A stretch of DNA of 64,000 bases from Leminorella richardii (GTDB taxonomy: Bacteria > Pseudomonadota > Gammaproteobacteria > Enterobacterales > Enterobacteriaceae). Below, in pieces: positions 18,447 through 26,695 of the stretch; within the stretch, counting starts at the first letter, position 1; each line of letters opens with the position of its first letter. The DNA is taken from NCBI RefSeq assembly GCF_900478135.1, contig NZ_LS483470.1, forward strand, positions 2,937,001 to 3,001,000, written 5' to 3'. Made by a program: the position numbers and the translations under genes. The notes beneath the pieces are model-generated. The model searched no databases, had not been told where the DNA came from, and was given only the letters and a program-made list of their open reading frames with translations.

Positions 18447-19970
18447 ATGACGAAAGCCTACAGAGTGAACCGCAAAATCGCCTCTCTGGCCCTATTGAGC
18501 ACGCTGGTCATTGCCGGCTGTAGCTCGACGGATCCTAACGCCAATTTGCCTTCCGCAGCCAAAACCAGCGCCGGTGCAGAGCAGGAGTCAAAATATGGCA
18601 TAACGACGACAGGCCCTGCACTGAGCATCGCCGCCGGGCAAAACAGTGGCAGTTACCTCAACGCACGCCGCTCGCTGATTAACGGCCGGATCCCTGACAA
18701 ACAGTCAATTCAGTTAACCGAGTGGGTGAACTTCTTCCCTTATAACTATCCGCAGCCAAAAGGGCGTATCCCCTTCTCTGGCAACAGTGAAGTCGCAGCC
18801 ACGCCGTGGAACCCTGCCACCAAGCTGCTGCGCGTCGCCATCAAGGCTGACGACCTACAGGCCGCTGAACGCCGCTCGGCAAACATTGTCGTGCTGGTCA
18901 ACCCAGACAGCACTGACCTTTCTCTGATCAAGCTGAGCCTGACGAAGCTGGTTAATCAGCTTAATGCGCAGGACAGCCTGACCATTCTGACCTACGCGGG
19001 CGACAGCGCCGTTGTACTGGCGCCGACCGCCGGCAGCAGCAAAGACAAAATGCTGTCCGCTATTAGCAACATTAAAAGCGGTAAAGCCGGGAAAGACAGT
19101 GAGTCCCGCCTTTCTCAGGCCTATCAGCTGGCAAAAGAGCGCTATATCGCAGGCGGCGTTAACCGCGTGATTCTGGCGGGCAACAGCGCGTTCAACGCGG
19201 GCCTCAAGAATGCCGAGCAGGCGCAGAGCTTCTTCTCTAGCCCCCAGACTGCAAATATCTCGTTAACTGCGCTAGGCTTTGCCGTTAACAGCTTTACGCC
19301 TTCTGCATTAGCAGATCTGGCCACTATCGGCCACGGTGCTTACGGCTATATTGACAACGAGCGTGACGCGGAAAAAACCTGGTCTGAGCAGCTGCGCTCC
19401 ACGCAGACCCCGGTTGCCAAAAACTTTCAGATGACCGTAGAGTTTAACCCTAGCTTCGTGAAGGCTTATCGCCTACTGGGCTATCAGCCAACCAGAGCGG
19501 CAGGTGGCGAACAGGGTGTCGTGGTCACGGGCCAAACCCTGACAGCGCTCTATGAAGTCGTTCCTGCGGGCGGCAACGGCGGTTGGGAAGGTGAAACCTT
19601 TACCCCTAACGCCAATACCTACCTGCGTCCGACTCAGGAAATGGCTATGGTACACCTGCGCTACCAGACCGCTGAAGCCCAAGGTGAACCAATGCGCATC
19701 GAACTCCCGGTTCCTAGCTCTCAGATGAGCACACCGCTGACGAAGAGCAGCAAAGACTTCCGCTTCTCCGCCGCAGTCGCCGCATTTGCTCAGCAGCTGC
19801 AGTACAACGGTGCAGCGACTGGTCAGTTCACTCTGGACGATACGCTGAAGCTGGCTAAATCCGGTGAAGATGACGATCGCTTTGAGCTGCGCGGCGAGTT
19901 TATCCAACTGGTGGAAAAAGCTCAGGACGCGCTGCCGAAAAGTTCGCCAATAAAGGGCAAAGGAAAATAA
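18447..19970 (+). CDS. YfbK-like VWA-domain lipoprotein with degenerate MIDAS
   Basis: 507 aa from the ATG at 18447; a TTG five codons earlier is less likely. Lipoprotein signal with lipobox LVIAGC, an N-terminal VWA-associated domain ('ARRSLINGRIPDKQSI', 'EWVNFFPYNYPQP'), a VWA-fold domain (about residues 140-320) and a C-terminal YfbK-type domain ('DFRFSAAVAAFAQQL', 'ELRGEFIQLVEKA'). The metal-ion adhesion motif is lost: the usual DxSxS is 'NPDSTD', the Thr loop is GKAGKDSESR, and the conserved Asp after strand 4 is replaced in 'LAGNSAFNAGL'. The family function is unknown; here the domain probably does not bind metal. E. coli has no gene at this spot between tsaD and rpsU. Confidence 0.85.
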   Translation: MTKAYRVNRKIASLALLSTLVIAGCSSTDPNANLPSAAKTSAGAEQESKYGITTTGPALSIAAGQNSGSYLNARRSLINGRIPDKQSIQLTEWVNFFPYNYPQPKGRIPFSGNSEVAATPWNPATKLLRVAIKADDLQAAERRSANIVVLVNPDSTDLSLIKLSLTKLVNQLNAQDSLTILTYAGDSAVVLAPTAGSSKDKMLSAISNIKSGKAGKDSESRLSQAYQLAKERYIAGGVNRVILAGNSAFNAGLKNAEQAQSFFSSPQTANISLTALGFAVNSFTPSALADLATIGHGAYGYIDNERDAEKTWSEQLRSTQTPVAKNFQMTVEFNPSFVKAYRLLGYQPTRAAGGEQGVVVTGQTLTALYEVVPAGGNGGWEGETFTPNANTYLRPTQEMAMVHLRYQTAEAQGEPMRIELPVPSSQMSTPLTKSSKDFRFSAAVAAFAQQLQYNGAATGQFTLDDTLKLAKSGEDDDRFELRGEFIQLVEKAQDALPKSSPIKGKGK

Positions 19971-20012
19971 AAGTCGCGTAAAACGACGCGCCGAAACGGT
20001 GAGAGAATCCGC

Positions 20013-20050
20013 ACCGGGGGTTTACAAACGCCCCCGGTTCGAAGTAGAAT
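20013..20050 (+). promoter_or_regulatory. Probable sigma70 promoter of rpsU-dnaG-rpoD
   Basis: TTTACA (20021-20026), an 18-bp spacer and TAGAAT (20045-20050), about 72 bp before rpsU. The -35 lies in the loop of a hairpin (ACCGGGGG / CCCCCGGT, 20013-20038) that may also end the upstream VWA transcript. Confidence 0.6.
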
Positions 20051-20121
20051 TCCGCACCATTTTGAATATCGCTGGCAATGATGCCAGCAGCAAACCGATT
20101 TCTTATTGAGGTGAAAGGTAC

Positions 20122-20337
20122 ATGCCGGTAATTAAAGTACGTGAAAACGAGCCATTCGACGTTGCGCTGCGTCGCTTCAAGCGTTCCTGTGAAAAAGCAG
20201 GCATTCTGGCAGAAGTTCGCAGCCGCGAATTCTACGAGAAGCCAACCACAGAGCGTAAGCGCGCTAAAGCGTCTGCCGTAAAGCGTCACGCCAAGAAACT
20301 GGCTCGCGAAAACGCACGCCGCACTCGCCTGTACTAA
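20122..20337 (+). CDS. rpsU: 30S ribosomal protein S21
   Basis: 71 aa, basic, identical in layout to E. coli S21 (MPVIKVRENEPFDVALRRFK). It is needed for initiation on natural mRNAs. GAGGTGAAAGG precedes the ATG. It is the first gene of the macromolecular-synthesis operon. Confidence 0.98.
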   Translation: MPVIKVRENEPFDVALRRFKRSCEKAGILAEVRSREFYEKPTTERKRAKASAVKRHAKKLARENARRTRLY

Positions 20338-20366
20338 TGCATTCCGGCCTTCTGCCGGACATGCAT
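20337..20366 (+). other. rpsU-dnaG intercistronic hairpin
   Basis: ATGCAT-TCCGGC, 5-nt loop, GCCGGA-C-ATGCAT, directly after the rpsU stop and with no T run. A second stem (GCCGTGCTTTCC / GGAAGCGCGGC, about 20441-20466) followed by a T-rich stretch comes before dnaG. In E. coli a terminator here lowers dnaG relative to rpsU; these stems probably serve that purpose. Confidence 0.6.
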
Positions 20367-20501
20367 TAATAATGCGGTTGACCGTGCAGAAGGTACAGAC
20401 GCAATAGCGAAAGCTAGCGGGCTGACTGCATATAAGCATGCCGTGCTTTCCAAAAGGAAGCGCGGCTTGTTCTCATTTATGGGCTTACAAATTGAGGCGG
20501 A

Positions 20502-22250
20502 ATGGCAGGACGAATCCCACGCGTGTTTATTAATGACCTGCTGGCCAGGACCGACATCGTCGATTTAATCGACGCTCGGGTGAAGCTGAAAAAGCAGGGC
20601 AAGAACTATCACGCCTGCTGTCCGTTCCATAATGAGAAAACCCCCTCTTTTACCGTCAACGGTGAGAAGCAGTTTTATCACTGCTTTGGCTGTGGAGCCC
20701 ACGGCAACGCCATTGACTTTTTGATGAACTTTGACCGCTTAGAGTTTGTCGAAAGCGTTGAAGAACTGGCCGCGATGAACGGCCTTGAAGTTCCCTATGA
20801 GGCCGGAAGCGGCGTCAGTCAGCTAGAGCGACACCAGCGGCAAAATCTTTATCAGCTGATGGCTCCTCTGGCAACGTTTTACCAGGAAGCTCTTAGCGCG
20901 CCTCAGTCCCAGACCGCGCGCGACTATCTGGCCCAGCGAGGCTTAAGCGATGAGGTTATCTCGCGTTTTGCTATCGGCTTTGCGCCATCGGGCTGGGACA
21001 ACGTGCTAAAGCGCTTTGGTCGCGCTCAGGAAAGCCGAGAGCTGCTGAGCAATGCCGGTATGCTGGTGACCAACGACAACGGTCGCACCTATGACCGCTT
21101 TCGCGAACGCGTTATGTTCCCCATCCGCGACAAACGCGGGCGGGTGATTGCCTTCGGCGGGCGCATTTTGGGCAGCGGTACGCCCAAATACCTGAACTCG
21201 CCAGAAACAGAAATTTTCCATAAGGGTCGCCAGCTGTATGGCCTTTATGAAGCCCAGCTTAGCCACCCTCAGCTTGACAGGCTGCTCGTGGTAGAAGGCT
21301 ATATGGACGTCGTTGCACTGGCTCAGTACGGCATCGACTACGCCGTGGCCTCTCTGGGAACGTCAACGACAGCGGAACACATTCAGCTGATGTTTCGCTA
21401 TACCGACAGCGTAATTTGCTGCTACGACGGCGACAACGCCGGTAGAGAAGCAGCCTGGCGGGCGCTGGAAACGGCACTGCCCTATTTGAACGACGGTCGC
21501 CAGCTGCGCTTTATGTTTTTACCGGACGGTGAAGATCCGGATACGCTGGTTCGTAAAGAAGGTAAAGAGGCGTTTGAGCAACGCATGGAAGGAGCTCAGC
21601 CCCTGTCGACATTTCTCTTCGACACGCTGCTGCCACAGGTAGATCTCAGCTCCCCCGACGGTCGTGCTAAACTTAGTACACTGGCGCTGCCGCTTATCGG
21701 TAAAGTGCCCGGCGAAACGCTTCGCCTTTACCTGCGTCAAGAACTCGGTATGAAGCTGGGCATTCTAGACGACGCCCAGCTTGAAAAACTGCTGCCCAAG
21801 CAGCAAGAAACAGCGCAGCCTAACCAGGCGCCGCCGCTCAAGCGCACGACAATGCGCCTGCTTATTGGGCTTTTGGTTCAGCGCCCTCAGCTAGCGACGC
21901 TGGTGCCTTCAACAGAAGGCCTTGAGCAGTCTGAGCTTGCGGGCGTATCGCTGTTTATTGAACTGATAAAAACCTGTCTGTCTCAGCCAGGGCTAACAAC
22001 CGGGCAGCTGCTTGAGCTGTATCGCGGTAATAAATTCAGTCAACAGCTTGAAATGTTGGCCATATGGAACCACATGATCGTTGAAGAGATGATCGAAGAC
22101 ACGTTTCTCGATTCTTTGGCTAAACTGTATGATTCCATCTTGGAGCAGCGTCTGGAGACGCTAATCGCCCGGGACCGAACCCACGGGCTAACTGCCGAAG
22201 AGCGTAAAGAACTTTGGTCGCTGAACGTCGCGCTGGCGAAAAAGAGCTAG
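20502..22250 (+). CDS. dnaG: DNA primase DnaG
   Basis: 582 aa. It synthesises RNA primers at the replication fork. CHC2 zinc finger (about residues 40-65, from 'CCPFHNEKTPSF' to 'HCFGCGAHGN'), RNA polymerase-like core with 'FGGRILGSGTPKYLNSPET', TOPRIM domain from about 262 (VVEGYMDVVAL; 'CYDGDNAGREAAWRAL') and a C-terminal DnaB-binding helical domain after an acidic/Gln linker. GAGGCGGA precedes the ATG. Middle gene of the rpsU-dnaG-rpoD operon. Confidence 0.98.
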   Translation: MAGRIPRVFINDLLARTDIVDLIDARVKLKKQGKNYHACCPFHNEKTPSFTVNGEKQFYHCFGCGAHGNAIDFLMNFDRLEFVESVEELAAMNGLEVPYEAGSGVSQLERHQRQNLYQLMAPLATFYQEALSAPQSQTARDYLAQRGLSDEVISRFAIGFAPSGWDNVLKRFGRAQESRELLSNAGMLVTNDNGRTYDRFRERVMFPIRDKRGRVIAFGGRILGSGTPKYLNSPETEIFHKGRQLYGLYEAQLSHPQLDRLLVVEGYMDVVALAQYGIDYAVASLGTSTTAEHIQLMFRYTDSVICCYDGDNAGREAAWRALETALPYLNDGRQLRFMFLPDGEDPDTLVRKEGKEAFEQRMEGAQPLSTFLFDTLLPQVDLSSPDGRAKLSTLALPLIGKVPGETLRLYLRQELGMKLGILDDAQLEKLLPKQQETAQPNQAPPLKRTTMRLLIGLLVQRPQLATLVPSTEGLEQSELAGVSLFIELIKTCLSQPGLTTGQLLELYRGNKFSQQLEMLAIWNHMIVEEMIEDTFLDSLAKLYDSILEQRLETLIARDRTHGLTAEERKELWSLNVALAKKS

Positions 22251-22413
22251 ACTCAGCGATCGGTAAGAAATTAACGGCTTAAGTGCCGCATAGAGCAGGA
22301 AGCGAATCCTGCATTGAAGCTGTTAGGCCGCAGCTGATAAAAATGGCCCAATCGCTTATGATGACCGGCTTAGCCGATAAAAATTTACTACTCTGAAGTG
22401 TGGATACCGTCTT

Positions 22414-24267
22414 ATGGAGCAAAACCCGCAGTCACAGCTTAAGCTTCTTGTTACCCTTGGCAAGGAGCAGGGCTATCTAACCTATGCTCAGGTCAATGAC
22501 CATTTGCCGGAAGATATCATCGACTCCGATCAGATCGAAGATATCATCCAGATGATCAACGACATGGGCATTCAGGTTATGGAAATCGCGCCTGATGCCG
22601 ACGATCTCATGCTCGCTGAAAACACGGCGGACACCGACGAAGACGCTGCTGAAGCCGCCGCTCAGGTGCTTTCCAGCGTAGAATCCGAAATTGGGCGCAC
22701 TACCGACCCGGTTCGCATGTACATGCGCGAAATGGGTACCGTTGAACTGCTTACCCGCGAAGGCGAAATCGACATCGCCAAGCGTATTGAAGAAGGTATC
22801 AACCAGGTTCAATGCTCCGTTGCTGAATACCCGGAAGCCATCACCTATCTGCTTGAACAGTACGATCGCGTAGAAACCGGTGAAGCTCGCCTGTCCGATT
22901 TGATTACTGCCTTTATCGACCCCAACGCCGACGAACTCGGCCCGGCCGCGACTCACGTAGGTTCTGAGCTGTCTAGCGAAGAACAGGACGATGACGACAG
23001 CGACGACGATGATGAAGACGGCGACGACAGCGATTCTGATTCCGATGAAGACATCGGTATCGATCCGGAAATGGCCCGCGAGAAGTTTAACGAACTGCGC
23101 GAGCAGTACGAAGCCACCCGCAAAGCCATTAAGGCTCACGGCCGCAGTAACGCCAAGGCGCAGGAAGAGATCGTTAAACTGTCCGACGTGTTCAAACAGT
23201 TCCGCCTGGTGCCTAAGCAGTTTGACTATCTGGTCAACAACATGCGCCAGATGATGGATCGCGTGCGTACGCAAGAGCGCCTGATCCTCAAGCTGTGCGT
23301 TGAACAGAGCAAGATGCCGAAGAAAAACTTCGTCACGCTGTTTTCCGGCAACGAAACCGATCTGGGCTGGTTCACTGGCGCAATCGCGCTGGGTAAGCCG
23401 TGGTCTGAAAAGCTGAAAGACGTTGCGGAAGAAATCGAACGCAGCACACAGAAGCTACAGCAGATTGAAGAAGAGACTGGTTTGACTATCGAGCAGGTCA
23501 AAGACATCAACCGTCGTATGTCTATCGGCGAAGCGAAAGCCCGTCGTGCGAAGAAAGAGATGGTTGAAGCTAACCTGCGTCTGGTTATCTCTATTGCCAA
23601 GAAGTACACCAACCGCGGTCTACAGTTCCTCGACCTGATTCAGGAAGGCAACATCGGCCTGATGAAAGCGGTAGACAAGTTTGAATACCGTCGCGGCTAC
23701 AAGTTCTCGACTTACGCCACCTGGTGGATCCGTCAGGCGATTACGCGTTCAATTGCCGATCAGGCGCGCACCATCCGTATTCCGGTGCACATGATCGAAA
23801 CCATCAACAAGCTTAACCGCATCTCCCGCCAAATGCTGCAGGAGATGGGTCGTGAGCCGCTGCCGGAAGAGCTGGCAGAACGCATGATGATGCCGGAAGA
23901 CAAGATCCGTAAAGTGCTGAAGATTGCCAAAGAGCCTATCTCCATGGAGACGCCAATCGGCGACGACGAAGATTCGCATCTGGGCGACTTTATCGAGGAC
24001 ACCACCCTCGAGCTGCCGCTGGACTCTGCTACCTCTGAGAGCCTTCGTTCAGCCACTCACGAAGTGCTGGCTGGCCTGACCGCTCGCGAAGCGAAAGTGC
24101 TGCGCATGCGCTTCGGTATCGACATGAACACCGACCACACGCTGGAAGAGGTCGGCAAGCAGTTTGACGTTACCCGTGAGCGTATTCGTCAAATTGAAGC
24201 AAAAGCGCTGCGCAAGCTGCGTCATCCAAGCCGCTCAGAAGTTCTGCGCAGCTTCCTGGACGACTAA
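22414..24267 (+). CDS. rpoD: RNA polymerase sigma factor RpoD (sigma70)
   Basis: 617 aa primary sigma factor. Region 1.1 at the N-terminus, region 1.2 ('DPVRMYMREMGTVELLTREGE'), a non-conserved insert with a strongly acidic Asp/Ser run (about residues 187-213), region 2 ('NLRLVISIAKKYTNRG', 'YKFSTYATWWIRQAITRSI' for -10 melting), region 3, and region 4.2 ('TLEEVGKQFDVTRERIRQIE', the -35 HTH) ending in FLDD. 163 bp separate it from dnaG; that gap holds stem-loops but no clear terminator. Confidence 0.98.
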   Translation: MEQNPQSQLKLLVTLGKEQGYLTYAQVNDHLPEDIIDSDQIEDIIQMINDMGIQVMEIAPDADDLMLAENTADTDEDAAEAAAQVLSSVESEIGRTTDPVRMYMREMGTVELLTREGEIDIAKRIEEGINQVQCSVAEYPEAITYLLEQYDRVETGEARLSDLITAFIDPNADELGPAATHVGSELSSEEQDDDDSDDDDEDGDDSDSDSDEDIGIDPEMAREKFNELREQYEATRKAIKAHGRSNAKAQEEIVKLSDVFKQFRLVPKQFDYLVNNMRQMMDRVRTQERLILKLCVEQSKMPKKNFVTLFSGNETDLGWFTGAIALGKPWSEKLKDVAEEIERSTQKLQQIEEETGLTIEQVKDINRRMSIGEAKARRAKKEMVEANLRLVISIAKKYTNRGLQFLDLIQEGNIGLMKAVDKFEYRRGYKFSTYATWWIRQAITRSIADQARTIRIPVHMIETINKLNRISRQMLQEMGREPLPEELAERMMMPEDKIRKVLKIAKEPISMETPIGDDEDSHLGDFIEDTTLELPLDSATSESLRSATHEVLAGLTAREAKVLRMRFGIDMNTDHTLEEVGKQFDVTRERIRQIEAKALRKLRHPSRSEVLRSFLDD

Positions 24268-24295
24268 GCGACCGCGTTTCACGCTTTGCTAACAA

Positions 24296-24328
24296 CAAAG
24301 GCCTCCAGCTCGCTGGGGGCTTTTTTAT
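24296..24328 (+). terminator. Terminator of the rpsU-dnaG-rpoD operon
   Basis: AAAGGCCTCCA, short loop, TGGGGGCTTTTTT, 29 bp after the rpoD stop. Confidence 0.85.
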
Positions 24329-24350
24329 GAATTAGGGACACAACAAGGTT

Positions 24351-24923
24351 ATGCAACAGGGAAACTACAGCCTCGACGCGCTACAGCAGGCCGTACGCGC
24401 AGGAAAACGCTTTAAGTACCTCTATTTCTGGGGTCATCGCCCTTCCGCCAGCGGCGCAGTAACCTCCTCCTGCTTTAGCCAGTGGTGGCCGTCACTATTT
24501 GTCGTAGACGGCGTCACCTACGCCAGCGCGGAACACTGGATGATGGCGGGCAAGGCCAGACTGTTTGGTGACGAAGCCACCCTGCCGCGTATTTTGAACG
24601 CAAACTCCCCCGCAGAAGCAAAAAAGCTCGGCAGACAGGTTGCTGGCTTTAATCAACAGATTTGGGAAGTCCACTGCTTTGAGCTGGTGTGCGAAGGCAA
24701 CTATCACAAGTTTAGCCAGCATCCAGAGCTGGGTGCGTTTCTTATTGGCACCCACACTCGCGTTCTGGTGGAAGCTAGCCCTGTTGACCGCGTTTGGGGT
24801 ATCGGCCTGGCACAGGATGACGAGCGCGCCGCCAACCCTCTGCGCTGGGACGGCACCAACCTGCTCGGCTTCGCGCTAATGGCGGTCAGGGACAGACTAA
24901 CGGGAGCCTGCGGCGGCAGCTGA
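24351..24923 (+). CDS. NADAR family protein (YbiA-like)
   Basis: 190 aa soluble protein. The NADAR signature is clear: 'YFWGHRP...CFSQWWPSLFVVDGV' then 'YASAEHWMMAGKARLFGD', and the C-terminal 'WGIGLAQDDERAANPLRWDGTNLLG'. Characterised members are N-glycosidases acting on reactive riboflavin-pathway intermediates or removing ADP-ribose from nucleic acid bases; which applies here cannot be told. An aspecific AAGG lies near the ATG. Its place between rpoD and the tRNA corresponds to the position of mug in E. coli. Confidence 0.88.
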   Translation: MQQGNYSLDALQQAVRAGKRFKYLYFWGHRPSASGAVTSSCFSQWWPSLFVVDGVTYASAEHWMMAGKARLFGDEATLPRILNANSPAEAKKLGRQVAGFNQQIWEVHCFELVCEGNYHKFSQHPELGAFLIGTHTRVLVEASPVDRVWGIGLAQDDERAANPLRWDGTNLLGFALMAVRDRLTGACGGS

Positions 24924-24954
24924 ACAGAAAAGCCGCAGGCAGACTAGGCAAGTG

Positions 24955-24984
24955 TAGATTTTCTCCCGGCTTTTACCGTATAAT
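24955..24984 (+). promoter_or_regulatory. tRNA promoter
   Basis: Perfect TATAAT (24979-24984) with a GC-rich discriminator (CGCCGCC) before the tRNA, typical of stringently controlled stable-RNA promoters; the -35 (TAGATT) is poor. Confidence 0.6.
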
Positions 24985-24995
24985 CGCCGCCTACT

Positions 24996-25071
24996 GGCCC
25001 CTTAGCTCAGTGGTTAGAGCAGGCGACTCATAATCGCTTGGTCCCCCGTTCAAGCCGGGGAGGGGCCACCA
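24996..25071 (+). tRNA. ileX: tRNA-Ile2 (anticodon CAU, lysidine-modified)
   Basis: 76 nt with a full cloverleaf: acceptor GGCCCCT / AGGGGCC, D arm GCTCAGTGGTTAGAGC, anticodon CAT at 25029-25031, T arm CCCCGTTCAAGCCGGGG, encoded CCA. The body up to the variable loop matches E. coli ileX, which lies in the same place downstream of rpoD, and not elongator tRNA-Met. The CAU anticodon must be modified by TilS to read AUA. Confidence 0.9.
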
Positions 25072-25100
25072 AATTTTGACAGCATTTTTATAAATAAATC

Positions 25101-25140
25101 ATATAATTAAGCCCGCTTTTTTAAGCGGGCTTAATTATAT
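25101..25140. terminator. Long perfect hairpin after the tRNA
   Basis: An 18-bp perfect stem (ATATAATTAAGCCCGCTT and its complement) with a TTTT loop, 30 bp past the tRNA. It probably terminates the tRNA transcript even though no long T run follows. Confidence 0.7.
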
Positions 25141-25247
25141 GGTTCATAGGCTGTCGCAAAAGTGTCGCACAAAGTTTTTATATCAAAACTAATAAGGTAA
25201 TCCCCTTCAAACGCAGTAGGTAATACAACCTCTGGACTACAAATAGG

Positions 25248-25826
25248 ATGTTATATATGGCTCTATTACTTAAATTACGGAACACTGCAACGCTATTGGC
25301 AATAGCTGTATCGCTGCCCGCCTTTATCGGCATCGCTACAGCTGCACCTATTGCTTACGAAATCATTCAGGATGAAAACACGCCTACAGGAAGCCAGCGG
25401 ACTAGTGCAAACATAACTATTGTCGCACCGTCCGCACAGGATAAAGCCAGCCGAGCTGAGGCTGTAAAACAGGCCGTTAATGACAAGGTAGCAAAAGACA
25501 AGACGACCGTAGTTAACGTTTCATTAATTCCATCAAAACAGCTGCTCGGCACGGGCGCCCTACTCGCGCAGGCAGAGTTCTATGCAGACGGCTGCGGCTT
25601 TTCAGGCTCCCCCTGTAATGGCGTCAAGTGGAGCGTTATCGCATCTGATATCAAACTTTCAGATAAAGACCTTCTGATATGGAACCAGTGGGGAATAAGC
25701 TCTAAGGAGTTTGAGGCTAAAGGAATTTTTGATGATAATAAAGTTGCCGCGGACGTAGCAAAAAAACTCAAAATAAAGCTCTCAGAAGTTGAGATCCCTT
25801 ATGTAGAACTAGAGGCCGTTAAATAA
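25248..25826 (+). CDS. Exported protein of unknown function
   Basis: 192 aa with a Sec signal (hydrophobic segment about residues 12-32, TATAAP cleavage region). The mature part is small, with one close Cys pair ('YADGCGFSGSPC') and a lysine-rich C-terminal half. The overall pattern recalls DUF4875-type exported proteins but I cannot confirm that. ATGTT start; AAATAGGATG upstream gives a usable ribosome-binding site, and an in-frame ATG three codons later also exists. Followed by a terminator-like stem. Composition is more AT-rich than the housekeeping block. Confidence 0.65.
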   Translation: MLYMALLLKLRNTATLLAIAVSLPAFIGIATAAPIAYEIIQDENTPTGSQRTSANITIVAPSAQDKASRAEAVKQAVNDKVAKDKTTVVNVSLIPSKQLLGTGALLAQAEFYADGCGFSGSPCNGVKWSVIASDIKLSDKDLLIWNQWGISSKEFEAKGIFDDNKVAADVAKKLKIKLSEVEIPYVELEAVK

Positions 25827-25868
25827 GCTACAGATTCATGACTCATTGAACTCTGTATTAATGGTGAA

Positions 25869-25900
25869 GGGCCAGCGAGGTGTAGCTGGCCCTACTTATA
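25869..25900 (+). terminator. Stem-loop after the exported protein gene
   Basis: GGGCCAGC, 8-nt loop, GCTGGCCC then TACTTATATAG; T content moderate. Confidence 0.5.
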
Positions 25901-26214
25901 TAGAGGCCAAAAGCGACACTACACGTTCAGCATCACATAAATGTCACTACAGGTCTCATCCAAAAAATAGCTTACCTAAAAAGCATTTTATTGCGCTAAT
26001 GAACTACAATCTAAAATAGATCTTCAGACAAGAAGTTCTAAGTAATAAAGTAAATAAAAAAGAAATTAATTCATCAAAAATAAATCATCAATACAAAATC
26101 CTTATTGATATGAAAATTATATTCATAGAAAAATAAATAAACCCTCAATTATTATTAAATAAAAAACACTTATATTGATTAACGCTACATTTTAACATTA
26201 AATAAAAATGCCTA
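25901..26214. other. AT-rich gap before the microcin-like gene
   Basis: No credible ORF on either strand. The right end carries a possible promoter, TTGATT (26175-26180) with a 17-bp spacer and TTAAAT (26198-26203), suited to the small gene at 26260. Confidence 0.35.
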
Positions 26215-26259
26215 ATGGTACATTTTATTAATTTTAACTCTATAAAAGGATATATAGTT

Positions 26260-26436
26260 ATGCGTCAACTCGACCAGCATGAAATCGAAGCAGTAAACGG
26301 CGGCTGTTCTTTCATCACCGATGCCATCAAGTCCATCTTAAATAAAGAATCTGGCGGCTTCCTGAGCAATATCTTTGGTGGTGGCTTACTGGACAGCATC
26401 TCAAACATCTTCGGTGGACTCTTTAAGAAGAAATAA
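26260..26436 (+). CDS. Microcin-like peptide precursor with double-glycine leader
   Basis: 58 aa. The ATG at 26260 has AAAGGA nine bases upstream; an in-frame ATG at 26215 has none. The leader MRQLDQHEIEAVNGG fits the enterobacterial class II microcin leader pattern (M-R-x-L-x3-E-[IL]-x2-V-[SN]-G-G), which is cleaved after GG by a peptidase-containing ABC exporter. The predicted mature peptide has 43 residues: a single N-terminal Cys, an acidic/basic helix segment, then a Gly-rich hydrophobic part with SNIFGG twice (mature 21-26 and 33-38) and a KKK end. It looks membrane-active. No exporter or immunity gene was recognised next to it, so function is inferred. A sharp terminator follows. Confidence 0.75.
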   Translation: MRQLDQHEIEAVNGGCSFITDAIKSILNKESGGFLSNIFGGGLLDSISNIFGGLFKKK

Positions 26437-26449
26437 TTTATCGACTTAA

Positions 26450-26482
26450 TTAAAAAGAGGGGAAACAGCCCTCTTTTTAATG
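26450..26482 (+). terminator. Terminator of the microcin-like gene
   Basis: A 12-bp perfect stem TTAAAAAGAGGG / CCCTCTTTTTAA with a 7-nt loop; the T run is in the 3' arm. Confidence 0.85.
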
Positions 26483-26638
26483 CAACACATTCTATATCTT
26501 AATAATTAAATAAAAGCACTCAAAAAAACAACTCAAATGCGCCTTACTCTATAAGAATGTATTCCATAAATATCCAATTCACACAATATCTTTTACTCAG
26601 TAAAGATTTCCTTATCTAAACCTCTCATCAAAATAGAA

Positions 26639-26663
26639 AAGGGAAGACAAAATGCCTTCCCTT
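26639..26663 (-). terminator. Terminator of the large autotransporter
   Basis: AAGGGAAG / CTTCCCTT with a 9-nt loop, followed on the minus strand by TTCTATTTTG; 33 bp after the stop. Confidence 0.7.
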
Positions 26664-26695
26664 GCTGATTTAAGTCACGTTAATACCTACAGGTA

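Noticed and set aside
22477..23274. Long antisense ORF (265 codons) in rpoD
   Set aside because: A shadow of the rpoD codon pattern, including its Asp-rich insert; no independent start signals.
24996..25071. Elongator tRNA-Met call for the CAT anticodon
   Set aside because: Body sequence follows tRNA-Ile2 (ileX) and its position after rpoD agrees; not Met.
25072..25247. Integrative-element attachment site next to the tRNA
   Set aside because: No integrase gene and no second copy of the tRNA 3' end was found in the window.
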